A stretch of DNA of 64,000 nucleotides from Acidilobaceae archaeon (GCA_027037535.1 JALVZQ010000007.1:62001-126000), one strand, 5' to 3'; counted from the stretch's first letter, positions 26,193-35,224 are shown. Program-made: numbers and translations. The notes: generated by a model from the sequence alone, not told the origin.

Positions 26193-26265
26193 ACTCTATA
26201 AGCTGGCAACACTCTAGAGGAGGATGTGGTAGGATTAACGAGGTTAGGAAAGGTAGGTGAAAGGC

Positions 26266-26919
26266 TTGGCGAGGAGAAGACGCAGTAGAGTAACAGGAGA
26301 CAAATGGAGAATAAAGAAATGGTACACGGTTATAGCACCCCCTGTCTTCGGAGAGATTCCTCTAGGAACTACTCCAGCCGATGACCCGCTTAAACTGATT
26401 GGACGTGTAATGGAAACAACACTCTTCGATATCACAGGGGACTTTGCACATGTACACATCAAACTCTACTTCCAGATCATCAACGTAGACGGTGATAAAG
26501 CGTACACAAGGTTCAAAGGACACGAACTACTGAGAGACTATATGAGGTCTCTCACGAGGAGGAAGAGCAGCAAGATAACAGGTATATTCGATGTGTGGAC
26601 AAAGGATGGGTATGGTCTCCGAGTAACAGCGGTTGTATTCACTAGATATAGATGCAACACTAGCCACAAACGTTTGATAAGAAAGAGAATGAAAGAAGTA
26701 ATAGAAAAGAGAGCGTCGGAAAGCACATTGGACGAGTTCATCCAGGCAATGGTATTCAGTGACCAGGAGGGAAGCTTAGCACTAGACATAGAGCAAGCAG
26801 CTAGAAAGATATATGCTATAAGGAAAGTCGAGATCGCGAAATCAAAGCTGTTATGGGTTCCTGGCCCCAATGGCCCCGAGAAGGCAGTTGTTATATCACC
26901 ATTGCAGAAAGGAGCCTAA
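26266..26919 (+). CDS. rps3ae: 30S ribosomal protein S3Ae (eS1)
   Basis: 217 residues, standard length. Starts MARRRRSRVTGDKWRIKKWY, then the family block APPVFGEIPLGTTPADDP and RFKGHELLRDYMRSL. The TTG at 26266 is used because GGTGA ends five bases before; the GTG at 26257 belongs to that site. A TATA-like GTTTAAATG within the end of the Pcc1-like gene (about 26167-26175) may give it its own promoter. Sits on the platform of the small subunit near the mRNA exit. Confidence 0.96.
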   Translation: MARRRRSRVTGDKWRIKKWYTVIAPPVFGEIPLGTTPADDPLKLIGRVMETTLFDITGDFAHVHIKLYFQIINVDGDKAYTRFKGHELLRDYMRSLTRRKSSKITGIFDVWTKDGYGLRVTAVVFTRYRCNTSHKRLIRKRMKEVIEKRASESTLDEFIQAMVFSDQEGSLALDIEQAARKIYAIRKVEIAKSKLLWVPGPNGPEKAVVISPLQKGA

Positions 26920-27032
26920 AATAGTAGCATTGTTTTATTAATCTCTCAAATTTTCTTCTTATATAATAATTATGAATTCAGAGAATTTCTTAAACTAGTG
27001 TGTTTATATGTGCTAGTAAAAGGGTGCTCCGG

Positions 27033-28124
27033 TTGCAAAGATCCACTGAAAATCCATGCCTCCTGATAAAAACTCCGCTAAACATGGAGAAGATAGCGTC
27101 CACACTTATCACGGAGAAATTACCATGGCTCAAGGCGATACCCGAGCCAGGAGGCTACAAGGGCCTGGTCCTCGTCTATGGATGTAAGGATCGGGAAAAA
27201 GAAGCTTCGATTATATCACACGAGATACCGGAAGCAGACAGAATAATATTGATCGAGGGCGTAGCCGAGGCTGATCCACAGAAAATAGCGGAGATAGCTT
27301 CAATAGTTTCGAGAAATAAGATAAATAGAAAAGAGTGTTTTGCAGTTCGAACGGTTAGAAGAGGAAAACACAACTTTACAAGTATTGATGTAAACATAGT
27401 CGTAGGCGATGCAGTAAGAAGAGAGACAGGAGCTTGCGTAAATCTCTCTAACCCAGACAAAATAGTATTAGTAGAGATCATAAGAGATAAAGTCTATATC
27501 TCGATTGTACCAGGAAACTTCATGCTTAGAAAACTTCCACCAGGCAAGAAGCCTGTGCACAGGATTCTTCGAAAAATAAGAGTAGTACAGATGCCTTACC
27601 TAGGCCCTCTTGATGCATGTAAGAATATGGGTATCCGTGTAGGTAGAGAAATTCAGAACTTCGAAGTCGGAGAACTCGTAATCGCCCCGATAGGAAAGGT
27701 GCCCGCAGACGAGCTCGAAACTTTTCTAAGAGGATTAAGAGAAGGAATAGAGTCAAGATATAGAATACAGAAAAAATCCTATAACAATAGGAAACCATGG
27801 AAAGTCCCGGTTTATATACAGGATCTCTACGAATTCGTTAGAGCACATAGCAACGAGCCAATAATTGTTCTGGAGCCAGAAGGAAAACCTGTATCAGAGG
27901 TGGGAGAAGAGCTCAGAGAGATATTCGCTAAGCCGGGAAAAATAAACATCCTAGCAGGATCAAGAGAAGGCATTCCTTTAGGAGTCTATAGGTTCGCTGA
28001 TCTAGTAATTGATATAGCCCCTGGAATAACATTATCAACCGAATACGCAGTTTCAAGCGCACTCATCGCGATAATCACAATGCTATATGATGAAATCAAT
28101 GCTAACAATGGGGTAATGGATTGA
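27033..28124 (+). CDS. THUMP-domain SPOUT-type RNA methyltransferase, predicted
   Basis: 363 residues. The N-terminal half has a THUMP RNA-binding domain with the typical strand CFAVRTVRRGKHNFTSIDVN and VVGDAV. The C-terminal quarter looks like a SPOUT fold: IIVLEPEGKPVSEVGEEL, then NILAGSREGIPLGVYRFADL and DIAPGITLSTEYAVS, which forms the knot and cofactor site in this superfamily. Probable tRNA or rRNA methylase; target nucleotide unknown. TTG 27033 is used because GGGTG is six bases ahead. Its stop overlaps the start of the radical SAM gene. Confidence 0.75.
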   Translation: MQRSTENPCLLIKTPLNMEKIASTLITEKLPWLKAIPEPGGYKGLVLVYGCKDREKEASIISHEIPEADRIILIEGVAEADPQKIAEIASIVSRNKINRKECFAVRTVRRGKHNFTSIDVNIVVGDAVRRETGACVNLSNPDKIVLVEIIRDKVYISIVPGNFMLRKLPPGKKPVHRILRKIRVVQMPYLGPLDACKNMGIRVGREIQNFEVGELVIAPIGKVPADELETFLRGLREGIESRYRIQKKSYNNRKPWKVPVYIQDLYEFVRAHSNEPIIVLEPEGKPVSEVGEELREIFAKPGKINILAGSREGIPLGVYRFADLVIDIAPGITLSTEYAVSSALIAIITMLYDEINANNGVMD

Positions 28125-29668
28125 GTAGACGGATCGGTATAGGCTATCTGGCTCCAAGAAACGTAGCATATTCGAGTTTATTCTTTAGGTTTCTAAAACA
28201 TATGCTGAGAGTAAACAATGTATATGCTGGAACTTATTTTCTAGACGATGACATCGAACTAGAAGACACACGTTCATCTCCCACAAAGCTTGACGCTCTT
28301 TTTGTAAGCTTACCATACGAGATCATGTATCGTGACCTAGTAGAATTCTATAATAAGACGTCAATAATATCCTACCGGTCGAAGGCAGATGATAGTCTTA
28401 TAGTGATAGGAGGAGGCCCAGCAGTAACCGCTAATCCTCTCCCCGTACTAGACTTTTTAGACGTGATCCTAGTAGGGGAGATAGAAGAAGTTTTTGACGA
28501 TATAATATCGATACTATCCGAGAAAGCTCCGAAGACAACTAAGCTGAAGAGACTAGCAGAGCTAAGGGGAGTTATAGTTCCAAGACTAGAAATAGAGAAA
28601 CAAGTAGAGAGAATCTACACACGCGACTTGGATAAGCACACGGTGATATTTGACCAAAAGATTCCACCGGGAGTAGAACCGGTTTGGGGACGAAGCTATG
28701 CTATAGAATCTAGCCGAGGATGCGGGCGCGGATGCAGATTCTGTATGGAGGGCTTTATATTTCGGCCGAAACGCGATAGGAGCTTCCATATATTAAAAAA
28801 CCTAATAGATAACGCTAGAGAACAAGGATACAACAAAATTAGCTTCTATAGCTTAGCCTTTTTCGACAACCCGGATGCAGAGAAGGCGTTGGAACACGCG
28901 GTATCTATGGGGTACGAGGTATCTGTGCCAAGCATACGTGCAGAAACGCTTACTGAGAGAAGACTGAAACTGATTATGGAAGGAGGACAAAAGACCCTAA
29001 CAATTGCACCGGAGACTGCTAGCTGTAGATTATGTAACGCAATAAATAAACGAATAGGGAAGGATCTCGTATTAGAAATAATCGAAAAAATGCTTGGAGT
29101 AGGCCTCCGGCAAGTAAAAATGTATATCATGGTAGGTTTTCCAGGAGAAACAGAGGATGACATAAGTGAAAATATAAGTCTGATACGAGAATCGTCGATG
29201 CTACTAGCAAAAGCTGGCGGGAAACTCAAAATTTCCATTAACCAGTTTATGCCAAAACCCGTAACTCCATTACAATGGGCGCCTCTAAAAGACTATCTTG
29301 CTGCACGGAAGATAATTAGGCTAGTAGGGAAAGAAGCGAGGAAGGTAGGAGCAGAGGCGTCATGGTATGATCCAAGATGGGCGAGAATACAAACTATATT
29401 GTCTAGGGGAGATAGAGAGGTTTCTAAGATAATCTACTTCTGGGCACGCCACGGGAAGGGCTTGGGAGCGTTTAGACGGGCGGTTAGAGAGTCAGGCATT
29501 GATTCTGAGAAATATCTAGTAGAGTGGCCGGCCACATTCGATCCGCCTTGGCATAAGATAATACGTCATCCGTATGCAAGTCTTAAACTTCTTCGAAGAG
29601 AGTATGAGATATTCCAAGATATTATCTCGCAGAATAATGGATCCTCCCTAAGACTCTTGAAACGTTAG
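28121..29668 (+). CDS. Radical SAM protein with N-terminal B12-binding-like domain
   Basis: 515 residues. The N-terminal 180 residues form a Rossmann-like domain of the B12-binding type, without an obvious cobalamin His motif. The radical SAM core has CxxxCxxC in RGCGRGCRFC near 200-208, binding a [4Fe-4S] cluster and S-adenosylmethionine, then TIAPETAS and VGFPGETEDD strands. The family is conserved in archaea, substrate unknown. TTG start overlaps the stop of the THUMP-SPOUT gene, so an operon; the 3' end overlaps the convergent Rpp30 gene by 47 bases. Confidence 0.87.
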   Translation: MSRRIGIGYLAPRNVAYSSLFFRFLKHMLRVNNVYAGTYFLDDDIELEDTRSSPTKLDALFVSLPYEIMYRDLVEFYNKTSIISYRSKADDSLIVIGGGPAVTANPLPVLDFLDVILVGEIEEVFDDIISILSEKAPKTTKLKRLAELRGVIVPRLEIEKQVERIYTRDLDKHTVIFDQKIPPGVEPVWGRSYAIESSRGCGRGCRFCMEGFIFRPKRDRSFHILKNLIDNAREQGYNKISFYSLAFFDNPDAEKALEHAVSMGYEVSVPSIRAETLTERRLKLIMEGGQKTLTIAPETASCRLCNAINKRIGKDLVLEIIEKMLGVGLRQVKMYIMVGFPGETEDDISENISLIRESSMLLAKAGGKLKISINQFMPKPVTPLQWAPLKDYLAARKIIRLVGKEARKVGAEASWYDPRWARIQTILSRGDREVSKIIYFWARHGKGLGAFRRAVRESGIDSEKYLVEWPATFDPPWHKIIRHPYASLKLLRREYEIFQDIISQNNGSSLRLLKR

Positions 29669-30302
29669 TTATCCAAGACCTGGTAATCTCCATTGGAACA
29701 TCGAATAGCGAGGCAAAACCCACTATCTGCATAGGATGCCATAACTCGAAAACACTCTCAGCACAGCTAGATACTGTAGCCGGAATCATGTATCCTGCAG
29801 CCCTTCTTAAGCTTTGATAATAATACTTCCAGACGCGTATATGCGATCTATTCTCCTTATTCCTTGTAATATATGATAAGACGATCTCGATCCCGCCAAA
29901 ACCCTTCTGAGAAAGCAGGATTCTAGTACTTTTGTCCACGGCTTTTTCCAAGCCAGGAACTAATGTAAGTAAGTCTACCTTCTTCGAGACAGCGGCTAAT
30001 CGTGCAACCTCTAGTGATCTGGTTTCAACCGATACAATAATATTATTATTGATAAGCTTCTTCGAGACTACACGATTAAACTCTTTCTTATTATTGACTC
30101 TTAGCGTGATCCTTTGCAGGATTCCCTCTCCAAATTCTTTTCTAAGAGACCCGATATCGATATCGTTTCGAGCTTCAACACCTATTATTCGATACCCAAA
30201 GCCTATTAGGGTTCTAATCATGTGGACTGCTTCCTTATGGGAGGCAGGACGAATACAAAGATCGACGAAAAACCTAGGAGTCTTTCTTTCTTTTTTCTGC
30301 AC
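29622..30302 (-). CDS. rnp3: RNase P protein component 3 (Rpp30)
   Basis: Protein subunit of RNase P, which trims the 5' leader of pre-tRNA; binds Pop5 in the complex. 226 residues in a TIM-barrel-like fold. Conserved pieces seen: FFVDLCIRP at the start, VSVETRSLEVARLAAVSKKV, DLLTLVPGLEKA, and GGIEIVLSYI. GTG start at 30302 lies inside the upstream gene (29-base overlap) with GGAGG ten bases ahead. Overlaps the radical SAM gene tail-to-tail by 47 bases. Its partner Pop5 is at 32970. Confidence 0.9.
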   Translation of the reverse strand: MQKKERKTPRFFVDLCIRPASHKEAVHMIRTLIGFGYRIIGVEARNDIDIGSLRKEFGEGILQRITLRVNNKKEFNRVVSKKLINNNIIVSVETRSLEVARLAAVSKKVDLLTLVPGLEKAVDKSTRILLSQKGFGGIEIVLSYITRNKENRSHIRVWKYYYQSLRRAAGYMIPATVSSCAESVFELWHPMQIVGFASLFDVPMEITRSWITNVSRVLGRIHYSAR

Positions 30303-30732
30303 CCTCCAACATCCTCCTGTAGTACTGGATGGCGTCCTTTCTTTTCCCACTAAATCCTATAGATACCCTGATGACATCGTCGGTCTCATAGATCGTTATC
30401 GATCCCATGTACGCGTCTTGCTTACTGATTCTGAAGAAAAGCGAACCTCCCTTGTCAACGCGGTCCTCGAGACTAGAGGATAATATGAGTCTACCTGATG
30501 CCCCTAATTTTTCGAGGAGATAATTGAGAGCTTCTTCAGCTAATCTCGGGTTATTGATCGTGACTGTAATCACGGTTATTGGATTTCCATAATGTCCGTG
30601 ATAGGTCTCTTTTGTGATCTTAGCCTCTCGTAGAACCTCTTCTGGCAAGGAATTCTTTATGCTCTGAAGCACTTTTTCCTCGTCTTCAGTAGCGTGAACA
30701 TATACTCTTAGTTGGGCATGTTTAATCGGCAA
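30274..30732 (-). CDS. RNA-binding protein, COG1325 family (predicted exosome-associated)
   Basis: 152 residues of the archaeal COG1325 family, annotated as predicted exosome subunit or RNA-binding domain. Two alpha/beta halves: LRVYVHATEDEEKVLQSIKN with KETYHGHYGNPITVITVTI, and FFRISKQDAYMGSITIYETD with VIRVSIGFSG. TTG start with GGGTGG seven bases ahead. It lies between L15e and Rpp30, a conserved archaeal order, and overlaps rnp3 by 29 bases. Confidence 0.8.
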   Translation of the reverse strand: MPIKHAQLRVYVHATEDEEKVLQSIKNSLPEEVLREAKITKETYHGHYGNPITVITVTINNPRLAEEALNYLLEKLGASGRLILSSSLEDRVDKGGSLFFRISKQDAYMGSITIYETDDVIRVSIGFSGKRKDAIQYYRRMLEGAEKRKKDS

Positions 30733-30878
30733 TACTTATCCACCCACTCTACCAACTATCTATCGTTTCGCAGAGTATTCTAATTTTATACGAGGATTCT
30801 CTGACGGTGACGGTATAGCTACTTCTATGATATGGTGGAGACTAAGAGATTTTTCAGTAGAGGAAAATTATGGGGGGC

Positions 30879-31556
30879 CTACTGGAGGTCTCCCTTATGG
30901 TATTTCTCTCTTATGTAGTCGGGTTCAATGAGTCTTGCGCCGCGGCTTGCCTCATGCCTCTTCTTTAGTTTCCTCTCCTTCGCCTTCTTCTTCCACTTGT
31001 ACTTGTGTGTTCCTCTTAGTCCCCTGCTCTTCCTCAGACCTCTCATCTTCTTTCCAGCACTTGTTAGTCCTCTGAAGGGCCTGCCCTTATGCTTGCCGGA
31101 AGCTACCCATGAGAGCTCAGGGTCGGATCTTATGGCTGGATGATGTGGGTCTACAAGGACTACCTCGTACCATTTATAGAGACCGTCTTCTCCGACATAG
31201 TAGCTGTTTAGAACTATCATGTTGGGGTATTTGCGCTGAGCCCTCTCCTCGGCTATAAGCCTTATACTCTTAGCAGGTGCAAATCCATAGACGCCCATCC
31301 TTTTAGGTCTTCGACCCTTGTTTGGCCTGGGCTTCCTCCTGCCTCCCTTCCTTACCCTCACTCTTACGACAATTACTCCTTGTTTAGCCTTGTAACCGAG
31401 GTTTCTTGCCCTATCAAGCCTTGTGGGTTTATCAACTCGGATTATAGCAGGCTGCCTACGCCACAGGATTAGCCGCTGCTTCATCAGCATACCGTGGACT
31501 CCGTCGTACGGCCTCCTCCAGGCTTCGGCTATATAGTGGTACATCGACTTTGCCAT
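30879..31556 (-). CDS. rpl15e: 50S ribosomal protein L15e (eL15)
   Basis: 225 residues, very basic; family average is near 190-200, so the C-terminus here has an extra tail ([18 protein letters not shown]). Conserved start [16 protein letters not shown] and the block [20 protein letters not shown], then [13 protein letters not shown]. First gene of the minus-strand unit with the COG1325 protein and Rpp30, separated from them by 146 bases that show no other gene. Confidence 0.96.
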   Translation of the reverse strand: MAKSMYHYIAEAWRRPYDGVHGMLMKQRLILWRRQPAIIRVDKPTRLDRARNLGYKAKQGVIVVRVRVRKGGRRKPRPNKGRRPKRMGVYGFAPAKSIRLIAEERAQRKYPNMIVLNSYYVGEDGLYKWYEVVLVDPHHPAIRSDPELSWVASGKHKGRPFRGLTSAGKKMRGLRKSRGLRGTHKYKWKKKAKERKLKKRHEASRGARLIEPDYIREKYHKGDLQ

Positions 31557-31737
31557 CTTTCACCATCCCTCTTCTCAAATCGGATAGGCCAAGGTTTTAA
31601 CTCTTATACCTGTCCTAGTCCACGAAGTAATACAGGAGAAATAAAATCTTGTCTATCGAACTATCTAATATAGGCGTAGAGATTAATGCAAACGTTATAC
31701 CTGGACCGGTATATGGTTGATGACGAGGAGTCAGGTC

Positions 31738-32958
31738 ATGGAGCCTAGCAATATACTGATAGGAATTGTAGGTAAAACTAACGTAGGAAAATCAACATTC
31801 TTTGCGGCGGCGACAGAAACAACCGTCGAAATAGGCAATAGGCCATTCGTAACAATTGATCCAAATATAGGTGTCGCATATCTTAGAAAAAGATGCGTAC
31901 ATGTTGAACTAGGATTAGAGAAATGCGACGCATCAAACAGCATATGTCTCATGGGCTGGCGCTTTATACCTGTAAAGGTCATGGATGTAGCCGGCCTTGT
32001 CCCAGGAGCTCATCAGGGTAGAGGTCTTGGAAACAGATTCCTTGATAACCTTAGGAGAGCAGATGTTCTTCTTCTTATAGTTGATGCAAGTGGATCAACT
32101 GATCCCGAAGGAGTCCCTGTAAAACCGGGAACCTATGATCCGGTAACGGAGGTAAAGCAAATTATCTATGAAATAGATGAATGGATGTATTCTATAATAG
32201 AGAAAGATTGGGACAAGGTTGCCAGGACGATAGACGCCAGTAAAACCCTCGATATAGCAGGAGCACTGGCGCAGAGACTAAGCGGATTAAGTATAACCAA
32301 ACCACATGTCGCCGAGGCTCTCGAGAAAACAGGTTTAATAGACAAGAAACTAACGAATTGGACAAAAGAAGAACTCAGAGAATTCATGCAAGTACTAAGG
32401 AAAATATCCAAACCAATAGTAATTATTGCGAATAAAATTGATTTACCTAAGGCTGATGAGAACTATGAAAGAATGAAAATAGAATTCCCAGATTACAAGA
32501 TCATACCGACAAGTGCAGCAGCAGAATTACTTTTAAGAAAACTAGCAAAAGAAGGAAAGATCAAGTACATTCCCGGAGACGACTCATTCGAGATAGTTGG
32601 AGAACTAGACTCTAAAACGACTAGAGTTCTTGAAATGATAAAGAAGAATATATTGAAAAAATATGGAGGGACAGGTGTCCAGCAGGCTCTCAATACGGCT
32701 GTTTTCGATGTTTTAGAGATGATCACAGTGTATCCCGTGGATGACCCTAACAAGTTTACCGATAAACAGGGTAGAGTGCTCCCCGATGTTATTCTAGTAA
32801 GGAAGGGAACAACCGCTAGAGAACTCGCCTATAAAATACACACGGATCTAGGAAAAAGTTTCATCTATGCAGTGAACGCGAAGACAAAACAACGTATAGG
32901 AGAAAATTATCTCTTACAAGACGGAGACGTTATAAAGATAGTCGCCGCCAAAAGATAG
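31738..32958 (+). CDS. ychF: YchF/Obg-family nucleotide-binding protein with TGS domain
   Basis: 406 residues, archaeal YchF type. G1 loop GKTNVGKS (12-19), G3 DVAGLVPGAHQGRGLG, G4 as NKID near 238, then a TGS domain in the last 85 residues (DVILVRKGTTARELAYKIHT, then YLLQDGDVIKIVAAK). YchF proteins bind ATP rather than GTP and associate with ribosomes and the proteasome in other organisms; here the gene sits close to psmA. ATG 31738 has GAGGAGT seven bases ahead, so the upstream TTG at 31717 is not used. Confidence 0.9.
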   Translation: MEPSNILIGIVGKTNVGKSTFFAAATETTVEIGNRPFVTIDPNIGVAYLRKRCVHVELGLEKCDASNSICLMGWRFIPVKVMDVAGLVPGAHQGRGLGNRFLDNLRRADVLLLIVDASGSTDPEGVPVKPGTYDPVTEVKQIIYEIDEWMYSIIEKDWDKVARTIDASKTLDIAGALAQRLSGLSITKPHVAEALEKTGLIDKKLTNWTKEELREFMQVLRKISKPIVIIANKIDLPKADENYERMKIEFPDYKIIPTSAAAELLLRKLAKEGKIKYIPGDDSFEIVGELDSKTTRVLEMIKKNILKKYGGTGVQQALNTAVFDVLEMITVYPVDDPNKFTDKQGRVLPDVILVRKGTTARELAYKIHTDLGKSFIYAVNAKTKQRIGENYLLQDGDVIKIVAAKR

Positions 32959-32969
32959 ATCGCTTCGAG

Positions 32970-33452
32970 CTACTTTATATCAGCGATCTTCTTTGCCCGT
33001 TTTATTGTTCCACTAGTACCTAGAGGTGTAACCAGCACAGGGACACCCGAGATCTCTCTAAGCAAACCAAGCACACCTAGCGCTTTTAACTTATAGGGCT
33101 CTCTTACTCTTATGATGCCTCTATTCGTATTATTGTTAAAATAGACGAGTTGAAATCCGCTCTTTATAAAACCAGATTCTCCAAGCACATCCCTAGCTAG
33201 TTCATACAGGGATCGACGGATATCTGCTTCGTTCAGGTCTTGCTCGGATACGATCTCGAACACGACGTAACGTTTCCTAGGCCTCTCTGCTAGTTCAGAT
33301 AATCTTCGCTCCAGTTTTCTAGCATTCAAACCAAATGTCAGCGCCTCTATAGATCTCTCAAGGCTTCGAGTCTGCCGAAGTAAATAGATAGATACAATGA
33401 TCGAGGCTATTGACATAGTGATCGCGAGCATAGTCAATAATAGTATATTCAC
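32970..33452 (-). CDS. rnp2: RNase P protein component 2 (Pop5/Rnp2) with N-terminal membrane helix
   Basis: Residues 61-156 are a clear Pop5 domain (RYVVFEIVSEQDLNEADIRR, FQLVYFNNNTNRGIIRVREP, then VTPLGTSGTIKRAKKIA). Pop5 pairs with Rpp30 in RNase P. Unusually the protein starts with a hydrophobic helix (NILLLTMLAITMSIASIIVS, residues 2-21, continuing to 25) and a charged linker helix (about 28-57), giving 160 residues against a usual 110-130. The GTG start has GAGGGATG upstream, so the N-terminal part is probably translated. Convergent with ychF; its leader overlaps a C/D box sRNA candidate. Confidence 0.85.
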   Translation of the reverse strand: MNILLLTMLAITMSIASIIVSIYLLRQTRSLERSIEALTFGLNARKLERRLSELAERPRKRYVVFEIVSEQDLNEADIRRSLYELARDVLGESGFIKSGFQLVYFNNNTNRGIIRVREPYKLKALGVLGLLREISGVPVLVTPLGTSGTIKRAKKIADIK

Positions 33453-33458
33453 CTGGCA

Positions 33459-33519
33459 TCCCTCAGGGGAGAGATAGATTAATCATCTCACTCATTGGTC
33501 GGTCTCTTCATCATAGGGA
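33459..33519 (-). ncRNA. C/D box small guide RNA candidate
   Basis: On the minus strand the order is: stem TCCC, box C ATGATGA (33514-33508), 12-base guide AGAGACCGACCA, box D' ATGA (33495-33492), 5-base spacer, box C' ATGATTA (33486-33480), 13-base guide, box D CTGA (33466-33463), stem GGGA. C and D are perfect, D' and C' each differ at one base, and guide lengths match archaeal C/D sRNAs that direct 2'-O-methylation. The targets are not identified. It ends six bases before the rnp2 start codon, so it may be made from the rnp2 leader. Confidence 0.72.
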
Positions 33520-33534
33520 CCATGAGGAAAGAAT

Positions 33535-33560
33535 AGTTTTCTAGAAACTATTAAAATAGT
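33535..33560. promoter_or_regulatory. Overlapping palindromes with TATA-like core (rnp2/sRNA promoter)
   Basis: AGTTT-TCTAG-AAACT (33535-33549) overlaps ACTATT-AA-AATAGT (33547-33560). Read on the minus strand the second contains TTTTAATA, about 30-35 bases ahead of the sRNA 5' end, a fair TATA position for the sRNA/rnp2 transcript. Confidence 0.4.
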
Positions 33561-33594
33561 ATTTGTCAAGGAAGGGCAGAGTATTTGAATAGAT

Positions 33595-33601
33595 CTAAAT
33601 A
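33595..33601 (+). promoter_or_regulatory. TATA-like element of the proteasome-exosome operon
   Basis: CTAAATA, about 50 bases upstream of the psmA start and 42 bases from its GGTGA, is the best TATA candidate for the large downstream operon. Confidence 0.4.
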
Positions 33602-33648
33602 GCCTGCAATACACCACGAGACATGGCGGTAAAACTAGGTGACAAAGA

Positions 33649-34419
33649 GTGGCACTAGGAGCACCACCAACGGCATACGATAGGGCTACAACAATCTTCT
33701 CTCCCGAGGGAGACCTATACCAGGTAAAATACGCGTTCGAAGCAGTAAGGAAGGGATGGACGAGTCTAGGAATAAGAAGCAAAGAAGCAGTTATTATTGC
33801 TGCAGAAAAAAGACAGATAACGAGGCTCCTAGACCTAGAGAGCATCGAGAAAATCTATCTAGTAGACGACCATATAGGCGTAGCGTTCGCAGGCATGGGA
33901 AGCGACGGCAGAATACTTATTGACCAAGCGAGACTAGTCGCAGTAAGACACAGGCTCCTTTACGGAGAAAAGGCAAGTGTCGACTATGTTGCCCGAGCAA
34001 TAGCAGACATAAAGCAGGCATATACACAGCACGCAGGCGTTAGACCCTTTGGTGTTTCATTAATTTTCGGTGGAATAAACCCGGAAGGAGACACACGACT
34101 AATTAAAACAGATCCAGGAGGACAATTCTTTAGTTACTATGCAGTAGCGATAGGAATGGGAGAAAGATACGCTACGGAGGTTCTAGAGAAAGAATACAAC
34201 AAGGAATTAGACTTCGAGGGACTAGTTAAACTAGCTCTCAAAGCATTGTTCAAGGCAAGAATAGAGACTAGCGAAGAACAGTCCGCCTCGTTAGTAGGAG
34301 AGTTCCATAACTTCGTGGAGCTTGGATACATAACAGTTGAAAAACCTGTCTTCAGGAAGATGAGTGCTGACGAGATACGGAGATATGTTAACGAGGTTAG
34401 CGGTGAGCTAACTAAGTAA
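33649..34419 (+). CDS. psmA: Proteasome alpha subunit
   Basis: Forms the outer rings of the 20S proteasome and its gate. 256 residues. Typical alpha N-terminus AYDRATTIFSPEGDLYQVKY with the YDR gate motif, then EAVRKGWTSLGIRSKEAVII; no N-terminal Thr nucleophile, as expected for alpha. GTG start with GGTGA six bases ahead. First gene of the superoperon with SBDS and the exosome; about 100 bases with a T-run separate it from SBDS. Confidence 0.96.
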   Translation: MALGAPPTAYDRATTIFSPEGDLYQVKYAFEAVRKGWTSLGIRSKEAVIIAAEKRQITRLLDLESIEKIYLVDDHIGVAFAGMGSDGRILIDQARLVAVRHRLLYGEKASVDYVARAIADIKQAYTQHAGVRPFGVSLIFGGINPEGDTRLIKTDPGGQFFSYYAVAIGMGERYATEVLEKEYNKELDFEGLVKLALKALFKARIETSEEQSASLVGEFHNFVELGYITVEKPVFRKMSADEIRRYVNEVSGELTK

Positions 34420-34434
34420 CTCTTATAACGCAAT

Positions 34435-34453
34435 TATTTTAATATTATTTTTA
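34435..34453 (+). terminator. T-rich stretch after psmA
   Basis: ATTATTTTAATATTATTTTT just after the stop codon is a plausible full or partial terminator between psmA and the SBDS-exosome genes. Confidence 0.35.
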
Positions 34454-34522
34454 GTATGAGATCCGAAATTAATTCTCTAAAATTTAACTGTAAACAATAT
34501 CAGATAATCCTGGGGCCAGAAT

Positions 34523-35224
34523 ATGGGAAGAAAACAAGACTATATAGTTGCATGGACAACGATCAAAGGAAAAAGATTCGAAATTCTGGTAAGGCCAGAT
34601 CCAGCCTTTAAATTCAAAGAAGGCGAAAAAGTCGACTTAGACGACGTCCTATGGACAGATACAATATATCGGGACGTTAAAAAAGGACTGAAGGCGAGCC
34701 CCGAAGAAGTCAAAAAAGCCTTTGGAACAGACGACGTCAAGAAAATCGCGGTAAAAATCCTAAAAGAAGGCGAAATACAGCTTACAGAAGATCAACGCCG
34801 GAAACTAATAGAAGCCAAAAAACGCCAGATAATCACATACATAGCCCGTAACGCGATCGACCCCAAAACAGGAAAACCCATACCAGAGGCAAGGATAGAG
34901 ACCGCGTTCGAGCAGCTAAGGATAGGTGTAGATCCATTTAAAAGCGCGGAGAGCCAAGCCCTCGAAGCAGTACGCCAAATAGCCAGACTGATGCCTATAC
35001 GCATAGCGAAGGCACTCGTACGAGCCCTTGTCCCCGCCCAGTATTCTGGCAGAGTATACAAAGAGCTCCGCAGACTAGGCGAGGTAAAAAGAACGGACTG
35101 GCAAACAGATGGAAGCCTACTAGTAGAACTTGAAATACCCGCAGGATCCCAAATCGATGTAGTATCGAGACTTCAAAACCTAACACGGGGATCCGCGAAG
35201 ATCGATGTAAAGGTGGTAAAATAA
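34523..35224 (+). CDS. sdo1: Ribosome maturation protein SBDS homologue
   Basis: Helps large-subunit maturation by releasing the anti-association factor aIF6 together with an EF-2-like GTPase in eukaryotes. 233 residues with the three SBDS domains: N-terminal FYSH-like domain (IVAWTTIKGKRFEILVRPDP), a central helical domain and a C-terminal ferredoxin-like domain (TDGSLLVELEIPAGSQIDVV). Immediately precedes rrp4, the conserved archaeal order; stop and start overlap by one base. Confidence 0.95.
   Translation: MGRKQDYIVAWTTIKGKRFEILVRPDPAFKFKEGEKVDLDDVLWTDTIYRDVKKGLKASPEEVKKAFGTDDVKKIAVKILKEGEIQLTEDQRRKLIEAKKRQIITYIARNAIDPKTGKPIPEARIETAFEQLRIGVDPFKSAESQALEAVRQIARLMPIRIAKALVRALVPAQYSGRVYKELRRLGEVKRTDWQTDGSLLVELEIPAGSQIDVVSRLQNLTRGSAKIDVKVVK

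Noticed and set aside
31717-31738. Start of YchF at TTG 31717 and a C-box-like TTGATGA at the same place
   Set aside because: The ATG at 31738 has the better ribosome binding site, and no D box or guide follows the TTGATGA.
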